NCBI RefSeq assembly: GCF_042138895.1
Contig: NZ_JBHIKW010000008.1
Coordinates: 1 to 64,000 of the forward strand
Length of the DNA stretch: 64,000 nt
Reading direction: 5' to 3'
DNA from: Cedecea selenatireducens
Lineage (GTDB): Bacteria > Pseudomonadota > Gammaproteobacteria > Enterobacterales > Enterobacteriaceae
The first letter of the stretch is position 1; each line of letters starts with the position of its first letter. Made by a program: the position numbers and the translations under genes. Under the pieces are notes generated by a model that was not told the origin of the DNA, did no database searches, and saw only the letters and a list, made by a program, of their open reading frames with translations. Below are positions 7,706 through 16,524 of this stretch, one piece after another.

Positions 7706-7753
7706 ATAAGCCGTGAATACTAAACAGAATATCCGCTATTCTGGAGAGAGAAG

Positions 7754-7770
7754 ATTAGCTGAACCTTAAT
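7754..7770 (-). promoter_or_regulatory. Possible PmrA box upstream of the eptA-like gene
   Basis: On the minus strand ATTAAG, 5 nt, GCTAAT resembles the PmrA direct repeat YTTAAK-N5-YTTAAK; the first half-site is good and the second degenerate. It lies about 50 bp before the start codon, with a TATTCT-like -10 about 22 bp downstream. The match is suggestive only. Confidence 0.35.
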
Positions 7771-7872
7771 TTTCGAAAGCTTTTCGCCGGCAGGCGATTT
7801 TTTAGCCGTCCCGCTTGCATCCCGAACGGAGTCAGGCTTCAATTGATGCAAAGTCGTTAATGAGGTGGGCTG

Positions 7873-8112
7873 GTGTCTGAGCAGTTAGAGTTCTTCCCCA
7901 TTCAAAGTCCCTGTCGCGGTATCTGCCAGTCGGATGAACGCGGGTTTTGTCGTGGCTGTATGCGCAGCCGCGATGAACGCTTCCAGTGGCAGCAAATGAG
8001 CGACGTGCAAAAACAGGACGTGCTGCGCCTCTGCCGTCAACGCTTATTGCGCAAGTTACGAGCAAACAAGCCAAATTCTCCTGAAGAACCCGAGCAGCCC
8101 TCACTGTTTTAA
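7873..8112 (+). CDS. ydhL: DUF1289 family protein YdhL
   Basis: This 79-residue cytoplasmic protein starts at GTG (codons V/M-S-E-Q-L-E-F-F). Four clustered cysteines, C14-x3-C18-x7-C26-x2-C29, followed by an arginine-rich helical part, are the hallmark of DUF1289 and suggest a small metal or Fe-S site. The function is unknown. It lies just upstream of ydhF on the same strand, as in E. coli. The GTG start is preferred because it gives the family N-terminus. Confidence 0.9.
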   Translation: MSEQLEFFPIQSPCRGICQSDERGFCRGCMRSRDERFQWQQMSDVQKQDVLRLCRQRLLRKLRANKPNSPEEPEQPSLF

Positions 8113-8168
8113 TCATTCAGGGCCGTTATACTCGGGGCAGTTTCTTTCCTTATTTGAGGTCATTTTTT

Positions 8169-9065
8169 ATGGTACAACGCATTACGATTGCCCCGCAGGG
8201 ACCGGAATTTTCACGCCTGGTGATGGGCTACTGGCGTTTGATGGAATGGAATATGTCGCCGCGCGAGCTGGCGAGCTTTATTGAAGAACACGTTGAGCTG
8301 GGTATTACCACGGCGGATCATGCGGATATTTACGGTGGCTATGCCTGTGAAGCTGCTTTCGGTGATGCCATGCGCCTGGTGCCTCATCTGCGCGGCAAAA
8401 TGGAGATTGTCACCAAGTGCGGCATCGCCACCACCGCTAAAGCAGAAAACGCCATCGGCCATTACATTACCGACCGCGACTACATCATCAGCAGTGCGGA
8501 AGGCTCGCTGAAAAAACTGGCGACTGACTACATTGACCTGCTGCTTATCCACCGCCCGGATCCGCTGATGGATGCCGATGAAGTGGCTGAAGCGTTTACC
8601 GCGCTGCACCACAGCGGCAAGGTTCGTCATTTTGGCGTGTCTAACTTCACCCCGGCGCAGTTTGCGCTGCTGCAGTCTCGTCTGCCGTTTACCCTGGCGA
8701 CCAACCAGGTTGAGCTTTCGCCGGTGCACCAGCCGCTGCTGCTGGACGGCACGCTGGATCAGCTCCAGCAGCTGCGCATTCGCCCGATGGCGTGGTCCTG
8801 CCTCGGCGGCGGTCGTCTGTTCAATGACGATGAATTCCAGCCTCTGCGCGCCGAGCTGCAGAAAGTAGCGGAAGAGATCGGCGCCGAAACCATCGAGCAG
8901 GTGGTTTATGCCTGGGTCATGCGCCTGCCGTCCTCGCCGCTGCCAATCATCGGCTCGGGTAAAATCGAGCGCGTACGCTCTGCCATCCACTCGCTGTCGC
9001 TGAACATGACTCGCCAGCAGTGGTTCCGCATTCGTAAGGCCGCGCTCGGTTACGACGTGCCTTAA
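8169..9065 (+). CDS. ydhF: Aldo/keto reductase family oxidoreductase YdhF
   Basis: This is a NAD(P)H-dependent aldo/keto reductase-type TIM barrel of 298 residues. Motifs seen are MGYWRL near the N-terminus, the DHADIYGGY catalytic region, LLLIHRPDPL and the cofactor-binding PIIGSGKIERV near the C-terminus. The start at MVQRITIAPQGPEF equals the E. coli protein; an in-frame TTG 15 bases upstream is less likely. The physiological substrate is unknown. Confidence 0.95.
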   Translation: MVQRITIAPQGPEFSRLVMGYWRLMEWNMSPRELASFIEEHVELGITTADHADIYGGYACEAAFGDAMRLVPHLRGKMEIVTKCGIATTAKAENAIGHYITDRDYIISSAEGSLKKLATDYIDLLLIHRPDPLMDADEVAEAFTALHHSGKVRHFGVSNFTPAQFALLQSRLPFTLATNQVELSPVHQPLLLDGTLDQLQQLRIRPMAWSCLGGGRLFNDDEFQPLRAELQKVAEEIGAETIEQVVYAWVMRLPSSPLPIIGSGKIERVRSAIHSLSLNMTRQQWFRIRKAALGYDVP

Positions 9066-9068
9066 TCG

Positions 9069-11093
9069 TTACCGACCGCCTGCCAGCGTTCCGGCAGGCG
9101 GTGCCTGTTCCAGCTGCGACAGCGAGCAATAAAGTCGCCAGATAATCCCCGCCAGTTCCCGTGCCGCCGGGTCATGATGATGCGCCAGCGTGTCGCACAT
9201 TCTTTGCAGTTCTTTTAGTGATTCCGCCAGCGGTCTTTGCAGCACGCCGCGCTCGCTCATCACGTCACGCAGCGTATGCAGGCAAACATCCCTGACCATC
9301 GACAACGGGTCGGAGCGGGTTTCCCAGCCGCGAAGCTGCCAGACAACGTGCGAGCAGTTGAGCAGCACCACGCCCCAGCGCAGTAGCCAGCGGCGGGCCG
9401 CTTCTTCTTTGCTGTTACTAAGCTGGCTGATGTGATGATAAACCAGCGACTCAAACTGGCTTTCGCTGTGCTGCGGTTTGCGGCTTAGCTGGTCGATAAA
9501 TCCGCGCCGCAGCGCCCGGATATGCCGCCGGCTGCGCCGGGTGTCCGAGCTTGGGCGCAGCACCGAAAAAGCCAGCCATGAAATCCCCACCCCGAGCACT
9601 TTGGCCAGGTTGTCATTCATAAATCCGGCGAAGTCGTAAACCGGCGGGTTACTCACCGCGAGAAACGATCCCATAAACACGATGAGCTGCCCCCAGAGCG
9701 CGGCTCGTTTAGGCTGCTGGAGCTTCAGCAACTGCATGGTGAGCAGCAGCGGCAGCAGGAAAAGCAGGAACTGCCACAGCTGGGTGACCTGAATCATCAG
9801 GCCGAACTTCACCAGGAAGCTGAAGAGTGAGAGCCACAGCAAGGTGCGCATTAGCAGGGTTAGCGAGCCGAGCGGGGAGGCGACCGAGGAGTAAAGCACG
9901 CAGCTAATAGCGGCCAGCGAAAGCGCGCCGCCGCCTGACTCCCATTGGGTGCCGATGCACCATGCCCCGGTCAGGGTGATGGTGGCAAAGGTACGCAGGG
10001 CGCTCCACAGCGCTTCAGCACTGTCGGTGTGACGAGCGAGCGGCGGGGCCTCCGGCGGCGTAATCACCGACACGGGCGTGGCGTTTTCCAGCTCTTTCAG
10101 CCAGCGGCTGCTGTTGAGGTATAGCCAGCTGAAATAGCGCAGGCGTTGCCAGAATGCCCGGTGGCGGTAGTCATCCTGTGAACGGGGCGCGATCTGCTGC
10201 AGCAGTCGGGCGACGGTGTATTTATCGGCATCCGGTTTTGCCAGCTCCCGAAGCAGGCTGTCGAGCACTGACCAGATATTGGCGGGGGCTTCGGGCCAGT
10301 TAAGCAGCATCCGCCGCAGGCTGGATATAACGCTGGTCAGGCGCAATTGCTGGTGGAGCAGGTAGTTCAGCAGGTTGTTTTGACGGCGAAAGCGGTAGTG
10401 GCTCCAGAAAGCCTGAATGCGCAGCAGGTTCATGGTCAGGATCTGGCCGATAATGCCTTCGTGCGCGGTGCGAATGGCGTCGGTAGTTTCCGGCTGCCAA
10501 AGCAGGCTGGCGTGCTCGAGCAGCCGGGCATGCATGTTTTTCAGCGCGGTGACCAGCGCGCTGCCGTCCGAGGTGCTGGGCAATACCATCATCATGAAGC
10601 CGCCGCACAAGATCCCGACGACAACTTCGCACACGCGGGCCTGGGCGATGTCCCACAGCTCCGTCGACTCTACGGTATTGACCATCGGGAAGGCGATAAT
10701 CGCGGCGGTATAGCCTGCCAGCATAAAAGCGTAGGCAACGTTATTCTGAAAATGGCTGGAGGCCCACGTACAAAGCGCCAGCCAGCTTGCCATGGCGAAG
10801 GTAAACAGCCAGGGATCGTTCAGCGCGTTGCCGGCAATCATTAACGACGCTGCCGCACCGATAAAACTGCCCGCGATGCGGCCCAGGCTCTTGCTGATCA
10901 CCCCGCCGACGGTAGGGAAGCTCACCACCGCCGCTGAAGTCATCGCCCAGTAGGGTTCGTCCAGATTCAGGCCATAGGCGATAGCCAGCGCCATGCCCAT
11001 GGCGATAGCGTTGCGCAAGGCATAGCGCCATTGCCCGCCGGTGGCTTTTCCCCACGGCGTGTTGCGCCACTCCAGAAAACTGAGGTTCATCAA
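9069..11093 (-). CDS. ydhK: FUSC-family inner-membrane efflux protein YdhK
   Basis: The 674-residue protein has two blocks of membrane helices (about residues 25-170 and 370-510), each followed by a cytoplasmic helical domain, as in the aromatic acid efflux protein AaeB. It is the membrane pump partner of the periplasmic adaptor YdhJ, whose reading frame overlaps its start by 4 bases (ATGA). Substrates are unknown. The gene converges on ydhF with only a few bases between. Confidence 0.93.
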   Translation of the reverse strand: MMNLSFLEWRNTPWGKATGGQWRYALRNAIAMGMALAIAYGLNLDEPYWAMTSAAVVSFPTVGGVISKSLGRIAGSFIGAAASLMIAGNALNDPWLFTFAMASWLALCTWASSHFQNNVAYAFMLAGYTAAIIAFPMVNTVESTELWDIAQARVCEVVVGILCGGFMMMVLPSTSDGSALVTALKNMHARLLEHASLLWQPETTDAIRTAHEGIIGQILTMNLLRIQAFWSHYRFRRQNNLLNYLLHQQLRLTSVISSLRRMLLNWPEAPANIWSVLDSLLRELAKPDADKYTVARLLQQIAPRSQDDYRHRAFWQRLRYFSWLYLNSSRWLKELENATPVSVITPPEAPPLARHTDSAEALWSALRTFATITLTGAWCIGTQWESGGGALSLAAISCVLYSSVASPLGSLTLLMRTLLWLSLFSFLVKFGLMIQVTQLWQFLLFLLPLLLTMQLLKLQQPKRAALWGQLIVFMGSFLAVSNPPVYDFAGFMNDNLAKVLGVGISWLAFSVLRPSSDTRRSRRHIRALRRGFIDQLSRKPQHSESQFESLVYHHISQLSNSKEEAARRWLLRWGVVLLNCSHVVWQLRGWETRSDPLSMVRDVCLHTLRDVMSERGVLQRPLAESLKELQRMCDTLAHHHDPAARELAGIIWRLYCSLSQLEQAPPAGTLAGGR

Positions 11094-11947
11094 GGCTGAA
11101 CGCTAACGGTGCAGGTGGTGCCGGAAACCAGCGTCACGTCCTTGGGAATGGCGTCCAGGCTAATGCGCACCGGCACGCGTTGCGCCAGGCGAACCCACGG
11201 CACGTTAGGCTTGATGTCAGGCACCAAATCGCTATCGCTTTCAATGCTTTGGTCGTAAATGGCTCGGCCGATACTTTCTACTTTACCGCTCAACTTTTGG
11301 TTACCGTTGTACAGCACAATCTGCACGGTATTGCCTGGCTGAATGCGGCGCAGCTTGGTTTCTTCGAAGTAGCCGACAACGTAAAACGAGTGGCTGTCGA
11401 CCAGCGCAAAGACCGGCTTGCCTTCGGTGGCATAGTTGCCGGTACGGGAGGTGAGATTGGTGACCCAGCCGTCGACCGGCGCGGTCACCGTGGTTTGTGA
11501 AAGCTGCCACTGGGCCTGTTCGAGCGTTGCCTGAGCGACCTTAACCGCCGCCTGCATAGCTTTGACGTTGATATTGGCGGTATCCATATCCTCGGCGGAA
11601 ATGTAGTTGCGCGGCAGATTATGGCGGCGGTTCGCTTCGTTGCTGGCTTTGGCCAGGTCGGACTGTGCCTTTGCCAACTGCGCCTCTGCGTTCAGCACCG
11701 CAATGTGATAGGGCGTTGCATCCAGGGTAAACAGCGGAGTGCCTTTACTGACAAACTGATTATCCTTCACGTTCAGGCTAACGATGGTGCCGGAAACCTG
11801 CGGCGTAATGCTCACCTGTTCGGCACGCACTTTGCCGTCCCGCGTCCAGGGAGACTGCATGTAGTAGTTCCATAACAGCCAGCCCGCCAGCAGTGCAGCG
11901 GCAAGAACAATGAGGGTGGAAAAGTATTTTATTGTTTTGAGATTCAT
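11090..11947 (-). CDS. ydhJ: HlyD-family periplasmic adaptor YdhJ
   Basis: This is a membrane fusion protein of 285 residues, the E. coli YdhJ length. An N-terminal membrane anchor (about 10-28) is followed by a biotinyl-lipoyl-like half (VSGTIVSLNVKDNQFVSKG), an alpha-helical hairpin with alanine/glutamine-rich coiled coil (about 85-150) and a second lipoyl half (TVTAPVDGWVTNL). It should link YdhK to an outer-membrane channel. It sits between ydhI and ydhK in one tight operon. Confidence 0.95.
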   Translation of the reverse strand: MNLKTIKYFSTLIVLAAALLAGWLLWNYYMQSPWTRDGKVRAEQVSITPQVSGTIVSLNVKDNQFVSKGTPLFTLDATPYHIAVLNAEAQLAKAQSDLAKASNEANRRHNLPRNYISAEDMDTANINVKAMQAAVKVAQATLEQAQWQLSQTTVTAPVDGWVTNLTSRTGNYATEGKPVFALVDSHSFYVVGYFEETKLRRIQPGNTVQIVLYNGNQKLSGKVESIGRAIYDQSIESDSDLVPDIKPNVPWVRLAQRVPVRISLDAIPKDVTLVSGTTCTVSVQP

Positions 11948-11951
11948 TGTG

Positions 11952-12188
11952 TTACCACATCACCAAAAGAGCCATGCCGGCGCTGACGGACAGCGCGAAA
12001 AGGGATAAATCCATCAACGTGGGGTGCCAGATTTCACCAGAATAGATCCAGTCCCGCAGCAGGCGATGGACGACTAGCCAAATGAAAAAACCGACAAACA
12101 CGGCCTTAAACAGTGGAGGAAAGTAAATCGACGCTCCAACCACAAGATCCTGAAGCGGGAAGCCGGACGGGCTAAAAGTGAGACGCAC
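11952..12188 (-). CDS. ydhI: DUF1656 small membrane protein YdhI
   Basis: This small protein with two membrane helices is the AaeX-like partner of YdhJ/YdhK. A GTG start at 12188 gives 78 residues, the E. coli YdhI length, beginning VRLTFSPSGFPLQDLV. AAAGGA lies about 10 bases upstream. A longer in-frame ATG at 12236 gives an unmatched N-terminal extension and is less likely. The WLVVHRLLRDWIYSGEIWHP segment is typical of DUF1656. The gene is divergent from slyA. Confidence 0.85.
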   Translation of the reverse strand: MRLTFSPSGFPLQDLVVGASIYFPPLFKAVFVGFFIWLVVHRLLRDWIYSGEIWHPTLMDLSLFALSVSAGMALLVMW

Positions 12189-12333
12189 GTAGTGATAATC
12201 CTTTAAAACACGGGGATGACTGCCGTTTCCCCTCACTTAGATGTAGAATAAAAGTATAGCTGGTTGCATAACTTCAGTGAAAGTAAGGGATTTGTTTTTA
12301 ACAATTAATGCCTGCACAATAGTCTAAAATCAG

Positions 12334-12354
12334 TATAATAAGTTAGCAAGCTAA
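12334..12354 (+). promoter_or_regulatory. slyA promoter -10 and SlyA operator
   Basis: A perfect TATAAT (12334-12339) is followed at once by TTAGCAAGCTAA (12343-12354), the published SlyA consensus palindrome. SlyA bound here would sit over the transcription start of its own gene, so negative autoregulation is expected. Confidence 0.85.
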
Positions 12355-12364
12355 TTATAAGGAG

Positions 12365-12811
12365 ATGAAATTGGAATCGCCATCGCCATTAGGTTCGGAT
12401 CTGGCCCGCCTGGTACGCATCTGGCGTGCGCTAATTGACCATCGCCTGAAACCTCTGGAATTGACACAGACACACTGGGTAACGCTGCATAATATTCATC
12501 AGCTGCCGCCAGATCAGTCACAGATTCAGTTGGCTAAAGCGATCGGCATTGAGCAGCCGTCACTGGTTCGTACGCTCGATCAACTCGAAGAAAAAGGGTT
12601 AATCTCGCGTAAAACCTGTGCAAACGACCGTCGGGCAAAACGGATTAAATTGACCGAGCAAGCCACGCCTATCATCGAAAAGATGGAAGGTGTGATAAAC
12701 GAAACGCGGGGAGAGATCCTGACGGGGATTACTCGCGAAGAGCAGGCGCTGTTAAGCAACCTGATTAGCCGGCTCGAGCAAAATATTATTGAACTGCAAA
12801 ATCGCGATTAA
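12365..12811 (+). CDS. slyA: MarR-family transcriptional regulator SlyA
   Basis: SlyA is a dimeric winged-helix regulator that counters H-NS silencing and responds to small aromatic acids. The DNA-binding helix region (QIQLAKAIGIEQPSLVRTLD) and wing (CANDRRAKRIKLTE) match SlyA. The annotated start MKLES is kept, but AAGGAG at 12359-12364 touches this ATG with no spacing. The TTG two codons later (12371) has 6-nt spacing and is the better translational start, which would give 146 residues. The final seven residues differ from E. coli. Confidence 0.96.
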   Translation: MKLESPSPLGSDLARLVRIWRALIDHRLKPLELTQTHWVTLHNIHQLPPDQSQIQLAKAIGIEQPSLVRTLDQLEEKGLISRKTCANDRRAKRIKLTEQATPIIEKMEGVINETRGEILTGITREEQALLSNLISRLEQNIIELQNRD

Positions 12812-12827
12812 TATTGGCGGTTGAGAA

Positions 12828-12861
12828 AAAGCCTCGCGGGTTATACGGCGGGGCTTTTTTT
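12828..12861 (+). terminator. slyA rho-independent terminator
   Basis: AAAGCCTCGC and GCGGGGCTTT form a 10-bp stem with one G-T pair, followed by a run of seven or more T. Confidence 0.9.
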
Positions 12862-12995
12862 ATGCCCGAAGGTGAATCAATCGGCGATTTTTTGCTCCGG
12901 TAGCAAACAGTGAGAATAACGCTGAACTTTGTTTATCTCTTTTTCAGAAGACTAAATGTAAATTAATTGTTTCTCTCCGCCGTCTCCCGCTTTTA

Positions 12996-13033
12996 ATAAT
13001 GCAGGCATGTTTTTAAAAACGAGCCTGCATTAT
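12996..13033. promoter_or_regulatory. 38-bp palindrome covering the start codon of the sulfur operon
   Basis: Outer perfect arms ATAATGCAGGC (12996-13006) and GCCTGCATTAT (13023-13033) enclose the inner palindrome GTTTTTAAAAAC (13009-13020); only two positions on each side fail to pair. The right arm contains the first two bases of the ATG of the first gene (13032). As DNA it could be a regulator operator. As RNA it would hide the start codon in a long hairpin. Confidence 0.7.
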
Positions 13034-14033
13034 GTCTTATCGCATCAGTATCCTGGATAAAAGCCCGCTTGCGCCAAACGACAGCGCGACGGATGCCCTG
13101 ACGCGCACGCTGCACCTTGCGCAGCAGGCGGAAGCCTGGGGCTATCACCGTTTCTGGCTGGCGGAGCACCACAACACGCCCCAGCTTGCCAGCCCCTCGC
13201 CGGAAGTGCTGATTGCCTGGATTGTCGGGCAAACCAGCCGTATTCGCGTGGGCTCCGGCGGCGTCATGCTGCAGCATTACAGCCCCTATAAAGTCGCCGA
13301 GAACTTTCACCTGCTGTCTTCCCTTGCGCCGGGGCGCATCGATCTGGGCGTGGGGAAAGCGCCCGGCGGCTTACCTCTTTCGACGCAGGCGCTGCAGCAA
13401 GGGGTCTCGCCGGCCGCAAAAGGCACGTTTGATGAGCAACTGACCCAGCTCGACGGCTGGCTTTCACTGAACGATCCGGCGGAAGAAGAAGGGATTCGCG
13501 CCACGCCGCTGCCGGCCCAGCGCCCGGACGGTTTTTTGCTGGGTGCGAGCCTGCAAAGTGCGAGGCTGGCCGCAAGCCTTGACTGGAATTTTGTTTTTGC
13601 TGCCCATCTGAACGGCGACAAAACGCTGCTGCGTGACGTGCTGAACGACTGGCGGGCAAACAGCCGACGCGACGTGCTGGTGGCCGTGCAGGTTATCGTG
13701 GCGCAGGACGCTGAACGTGCGGACGAGCTTGCCGGGCAGGTTGAGATTTGGGGCGTGGAGCTGGAAAACGGCCAGCGGGTGAGCGTGGCCAGCGAACAGC
13801 AGGCGCACAGCTTTGCCCGCCAGTCAGGCAGTGCGCTCCGAAGCCTGACGCGCCGTGAACCTTCGCTGCTAAAAGGCACGCCAGAAACGGTCAGGGAAGG
13901 GCTGCAGGCGCTGCACGAAGCTTACGGTATTGATGAATTCATCATTGATACGCCAATTGCCGAGGGCGCTGAACGCATCGCTTCACTGCGTTTGTTGGCC
14001 GAAGCCCACGCGATTACGGAGGCGGCACTATGA
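13032..14033 (+). CDS. Luciferase-like FMN-dependent monooxygenase (YtmO/CmoO-like)
   Basis: This is a bacterial luciferase-like TIM-barrel protein of 333 residues, in the MsnO8-type group and the same size as B. subtilis YtmO. Motifs seen are RFWLAEHHNTPQLASPSPEV, the phosphate-binding RVGSGGVMLQHYSP and LAPGRIDLGVGKAPGG. It needs reduced FMN from a separate reductase; none is encoded in the operon. It is the first gene of eight and overlaps the next one by 4 bases. No clear Shine-Dalgarno sequence precedes the ATG, and the start lies inside a long palindrome. The role in oxidising S-substituted N-acetylcysteine is inferred from the gene neighbourhood. Confidence 0.85.
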   Translation: MSYRISILDKSPLAPNDSATDALTRTLHLAQQAEAWGYHRFWLAEHHNTPQLASPSPEVLIAWIVGQTSRIRVGSGGVMLQHYSPYKVAENFHLLSSLAPGRIDLGVGKAPGGLPLSTQALQQGVSPAAKGTFDEQLTQLDGWLSLNDPAEEEGIRATPLPAQRPDGFLLGASLQSARLAASLDWNFVFAAHLNGDKTLLRDVLNDWRANSRRDVLVAVQVIVAQDAERADELAGQVEIWGVELENGQRVSVASEQQAHSFARQSGSALRSLTRREPSLLKGTPETVREGLQALHEAYGIDEFIIDTPIAEGAERIASLRLLAEAHAITEAAL

Positions 14034-15151
14034 CTTTCGCTCAGCAACTGATCGACTGGCGGCGAGAACTGCATCGCTTCCCGGAGCTTTCACTCGAGGA
14101 AGTGGAAACAACCTCGCGCATCCGTGACTGGCTGCAAAGTGCCGGCATTCGCCTGCTGCCTTATTCGCTAAAAACCGGCGTAGTGGCAGAGATTGGCGAT
14201 GGTGAAAAGGCCGTTGCCCTGCGGGCCGACATCGACGCATTGCCGATTGAAGAAACCAGCGGCGTGGCCTTTAGCTCGCAAAATGCTGGCGTAATGCACG
14301 CCTGCGGACATGACGTTCACAGCAGCGTGATGCTAGGGGCGGCGCTGCTGCTTAAGCAGAACGAAGCGCAGCTTAACGGACGAGTACGTATTCTGTTTCA
14401 GCCCGCAGAAGAACGTTTTGGCGGCGCAACCACGCTGGTAAAAGCCGGCGTTCTGCAGGGGATTTCGGCTATTTTTGGCATGCACAATGAGCCTAACCTG
14501 CCGGTGGGGGCATTTGCCACTCGCGGCGGTGCGTTTTATGCCAACGTCGATCGCCTGGTTATTCAGGTGCGCGGCAAAGGCGCGCATGCCGCCCGTCCCC
14601 ATGAGGGCAAAGACGCGATTTTGCTTGCCAGCCAGTTGGTTAGCCTGCTGCAAAGCATCACCAGCCGGGAGGTCAATACGCTTGAGTCGGCGGTGCTGAG
14701 CATAACGCGAATTGCGGGCGGCAATACCTGGAACGTGCTGCCGGAAAACGTCGAGCTGGAAGGCACCCTGCGGACCCACAGCGCCAGCGTGCGGGAAGCG
14801 GTAAAAAAGCGGGTTCTGGAGATTGCTGCCGGTCTTGCCAGCGCCTTTGGGGCAGAAATAGAGGTCACCTGGCATCTGGGGCCGGACGCGCTGGTTAACG
14901 ATGAGCGCTGGGCGGCGTTTTCCAGCGAGGTGGCCGCGGTGGAAGGTTATGCAACCCACCCTGCGGAGTTGCACATGGGCGGCGAAGATTTTGCGGTTTA
15001 TCTCCAGCATATTCCCGGCGCTTTTGTCAGCATCGGCAGCGATAGCCGCTACGGACTTCATCATCCGGGCTTCGACCCTGATGAACGATTGATTGAACCT
15101 GCGGCTCGCTATTTCGCCCGCTTAGCACAATCGGCGCTACAACAACTTTAA
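14030..15151 (+). CDS. M20-family amidohydrolase (N-acetylcysteine deacetylase type)
   Basis: The 373-residue zinc peptidase/amidohydrolase resembles YxeP/YtnL (SndB/SndA) and IAA-amino acid hydrolases. Metal-site motifs are VMHACGHDVHSS, FQPAEERFGG and, near the C-terminus, LHMGGEDFAVY; a lid domain occupies the middle third (about 175-290). In the B. subtilis pathway this enzyme removes the N-acetyl group after C-S cleavage, releasing cysteine or a derivative. Its start overlaps the stop of the preceding monooxygenase (ATGA), which implies translational coupling. Another acyl-amino acid substrate is possible. Confidence 0.88.
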   Translation: MTFAQQLIDWRRELHRFPELSLEEVETTSRIRDWLQSAGIRLLPYSLKTGVVAEIGDGEKAVALRADIDALPIEETSGVAFSSQNAGVMHACGHDVHSSVMLGAALLLKQNEAQLNGRVRILFQPAEERFGGATTLVKAGVLQGISAIFGMHNEPNLPVGAFATRGGAFYANVDRLVIQVRGKGAHAARPHEGKDAILLASQLVSLLQSITSREVNTLESAVLSITRIAGGNTWNVLPENVELEGTLRTHSASVREAVKKRVLEIAAGLASAFGAEIEVTWHLGPDALVNDERWAAFSSEVAAVEGYATHPAELHMGGEDFAVYLQHIPGAFVSIGSDSRYGLHHPGFDPDERLIEPAARYFARLAQSALQQL

Positions 15152-15198
15152 TTCTAATCAGCGATGGCGGATTTTAACGATCCGCATAAGGATGAGGC

Positions 15199-16512
15199 AT
15201 GTCTGAAAAACGACAGTTACGACTGGGTACGATATTACATGGCGCTTCGGGAAATATGTCGGCCTGGCGTCATCCTGCCGCGATAGCAGATGCCAGCATT
15301 AATTTTGAGTTTGTCACACAAACGGCTTTGAAAGCGGAAGAAGGGAAGCTGGATTTTATATTTGTTGCCGATGGGCTGTATATTAACGAAAAATCTATCC
15401 CACACTTTTTAAATCGGTTTGAACCGCTGACGGTATTATCCGCGCTCGCAGCCTTGACCCAACATTTAGGCCTGGTGGGGACCTTATCCACCTCTTACAG
15501 CGATCCTTTTACCACGGCACGCCAGTTTGCCAGCCTCGATCACCTGAGTAATGGCCGTGCGGGCTGGAACGTGGTCACTTCCCCGCTTGAAGGCTCTGCC
15601 AAAAATTTCTCCAGAACGCAGCACCCCGAGCATGCGCTGCGCTACCGCATCGCCGATGAGTATCTGGACGTCGTGAAGGGGCTATGGGATTCGTGGGAAG
15701 AGGACGCTTTCGTGCGCAACAAAGAGAGCGGGCAGTTTTTTGCGCCTGAAAAACTGCATGCGCTAAACCATCAAGGGGATTTCTTCCAGGTGGCCGGGCC
15801 GCTGAATATTGGCCGTACGCCGCAGGGGCGGCCGATTGTGTTCCAGGCCGGTGCCTCAGAAGATGGCAAAAAGCTGGCGGCTAAACATGCGGATGCCATT
15901 TTTACCCACCATGAAACGCTCGCCGAAGCGAAAGCTTTTTACCGTGACGTGAAAACCCAGCTCGAAGGGCAAGGCCGTGAGGCAGACTCCTTGCACATCT
16001 TCCAGGGCGTCAGCGTCATTGTCGGCAAGGATGAAGCAGACGCCGAACAGCAGTACCAAACCACCGCCGCGCTGGTGTCGGTGCCCGATGCCCTGAACTA
16101 CCTTGGCCGCTACTTTGAGCATCATGACTTCAGCCAGTACCCGCTGGACGAACCTTTCCCCGACATCGGTGACCTGGGGCAGAACAGCTTCCGCAGTACC
16201 ACCGACGAAATCAAACGTAATGCCCGCGAGCGTGGGCTGACCCTGCGGCAGGTCGCGCTTGAATCCGCCAGCCCAAGACCGCGTTTTTCCGGTTCGCCGG
16301 AACAGGTGGCGGACGGCCTGCAGCAATGGTTTGAAGCCCGCGCGGCCGACGGTTTTATCATCCAGGGCGGCACGCCTGATACCTTCCCCCGCTTTGTTGA
16401 ACAGGTTGTGCCTGTGCTGCAGGCGCGAGGCCTTTTCCGCACGGAATACCCCGGCACCACGCTGCGCGAGAGCTTCGGCTTAGCGCTGCCCGACAATCGC
16501 TACGGCAAATAA
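15199..16512 (+). CDS. NtaA/DszA-family flavin monooxygenase (YtnJ/CmoJ-like)
   Basis: The 437-residue flavin-dependent monooxygenase belongs to the NtaA/SnaA/DszA group. Signatures are HGASGNMSAWRHP near the N-terminus, DHLSNGRAGWNVVTS (about 115-130), SFDQAGAS-type RPIVFQAGASEDG, and GSPEQVADGLQQWFE near the C-terminus. The length is like B. subtilis YtnJ (CmoJ), which cleaves the C-S bond of N-acetyl-S-alkylcysteines with FMNH2 and oxygen. AAGGATGAGGC precedes the ATG. The reaction in this organism is inferred from family and neighbours. Confidence 0.87.
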   Translation: MSEKRQLRLGTILHGASGNMSAWRHPAAIADASINFEFVTQTALKAEEGKLDFIFVADGLYINEKSIPHFLNRFEPLTVLSALAALTQHLGLVGTLSTSYSDPFTTARQFASLDHLSNGRAGWNVVTSPLEGSAKNFSRTQHPEHALRYRIADEYLDVVKGLWDSWEEDAFVRNKESGQFFAPEKLHALNHQGDFFQVAGPLNIGRTPQGRPIVFQAGASEDGKKLAAKHADAIFTHHETLAEAKAFYRDVKTQLEGQGREADSLHIFQGVSVIVGKDEADAEQQYQTTAALVSVPDALNYLGRYFEHHDFSQYPLDEPFPDIGDLGQNSFRSTTDEIKRNARERGLTLRQVALESASPRPRFSGSPEQVADGLQQWFEARAADGFIIQGGTPDTFPRFVEQVVPVLQARGLFRTEYPGTTLRESFGLALPDNRYGK

Positions 16513-16524
16513 AGAGAAACGACT

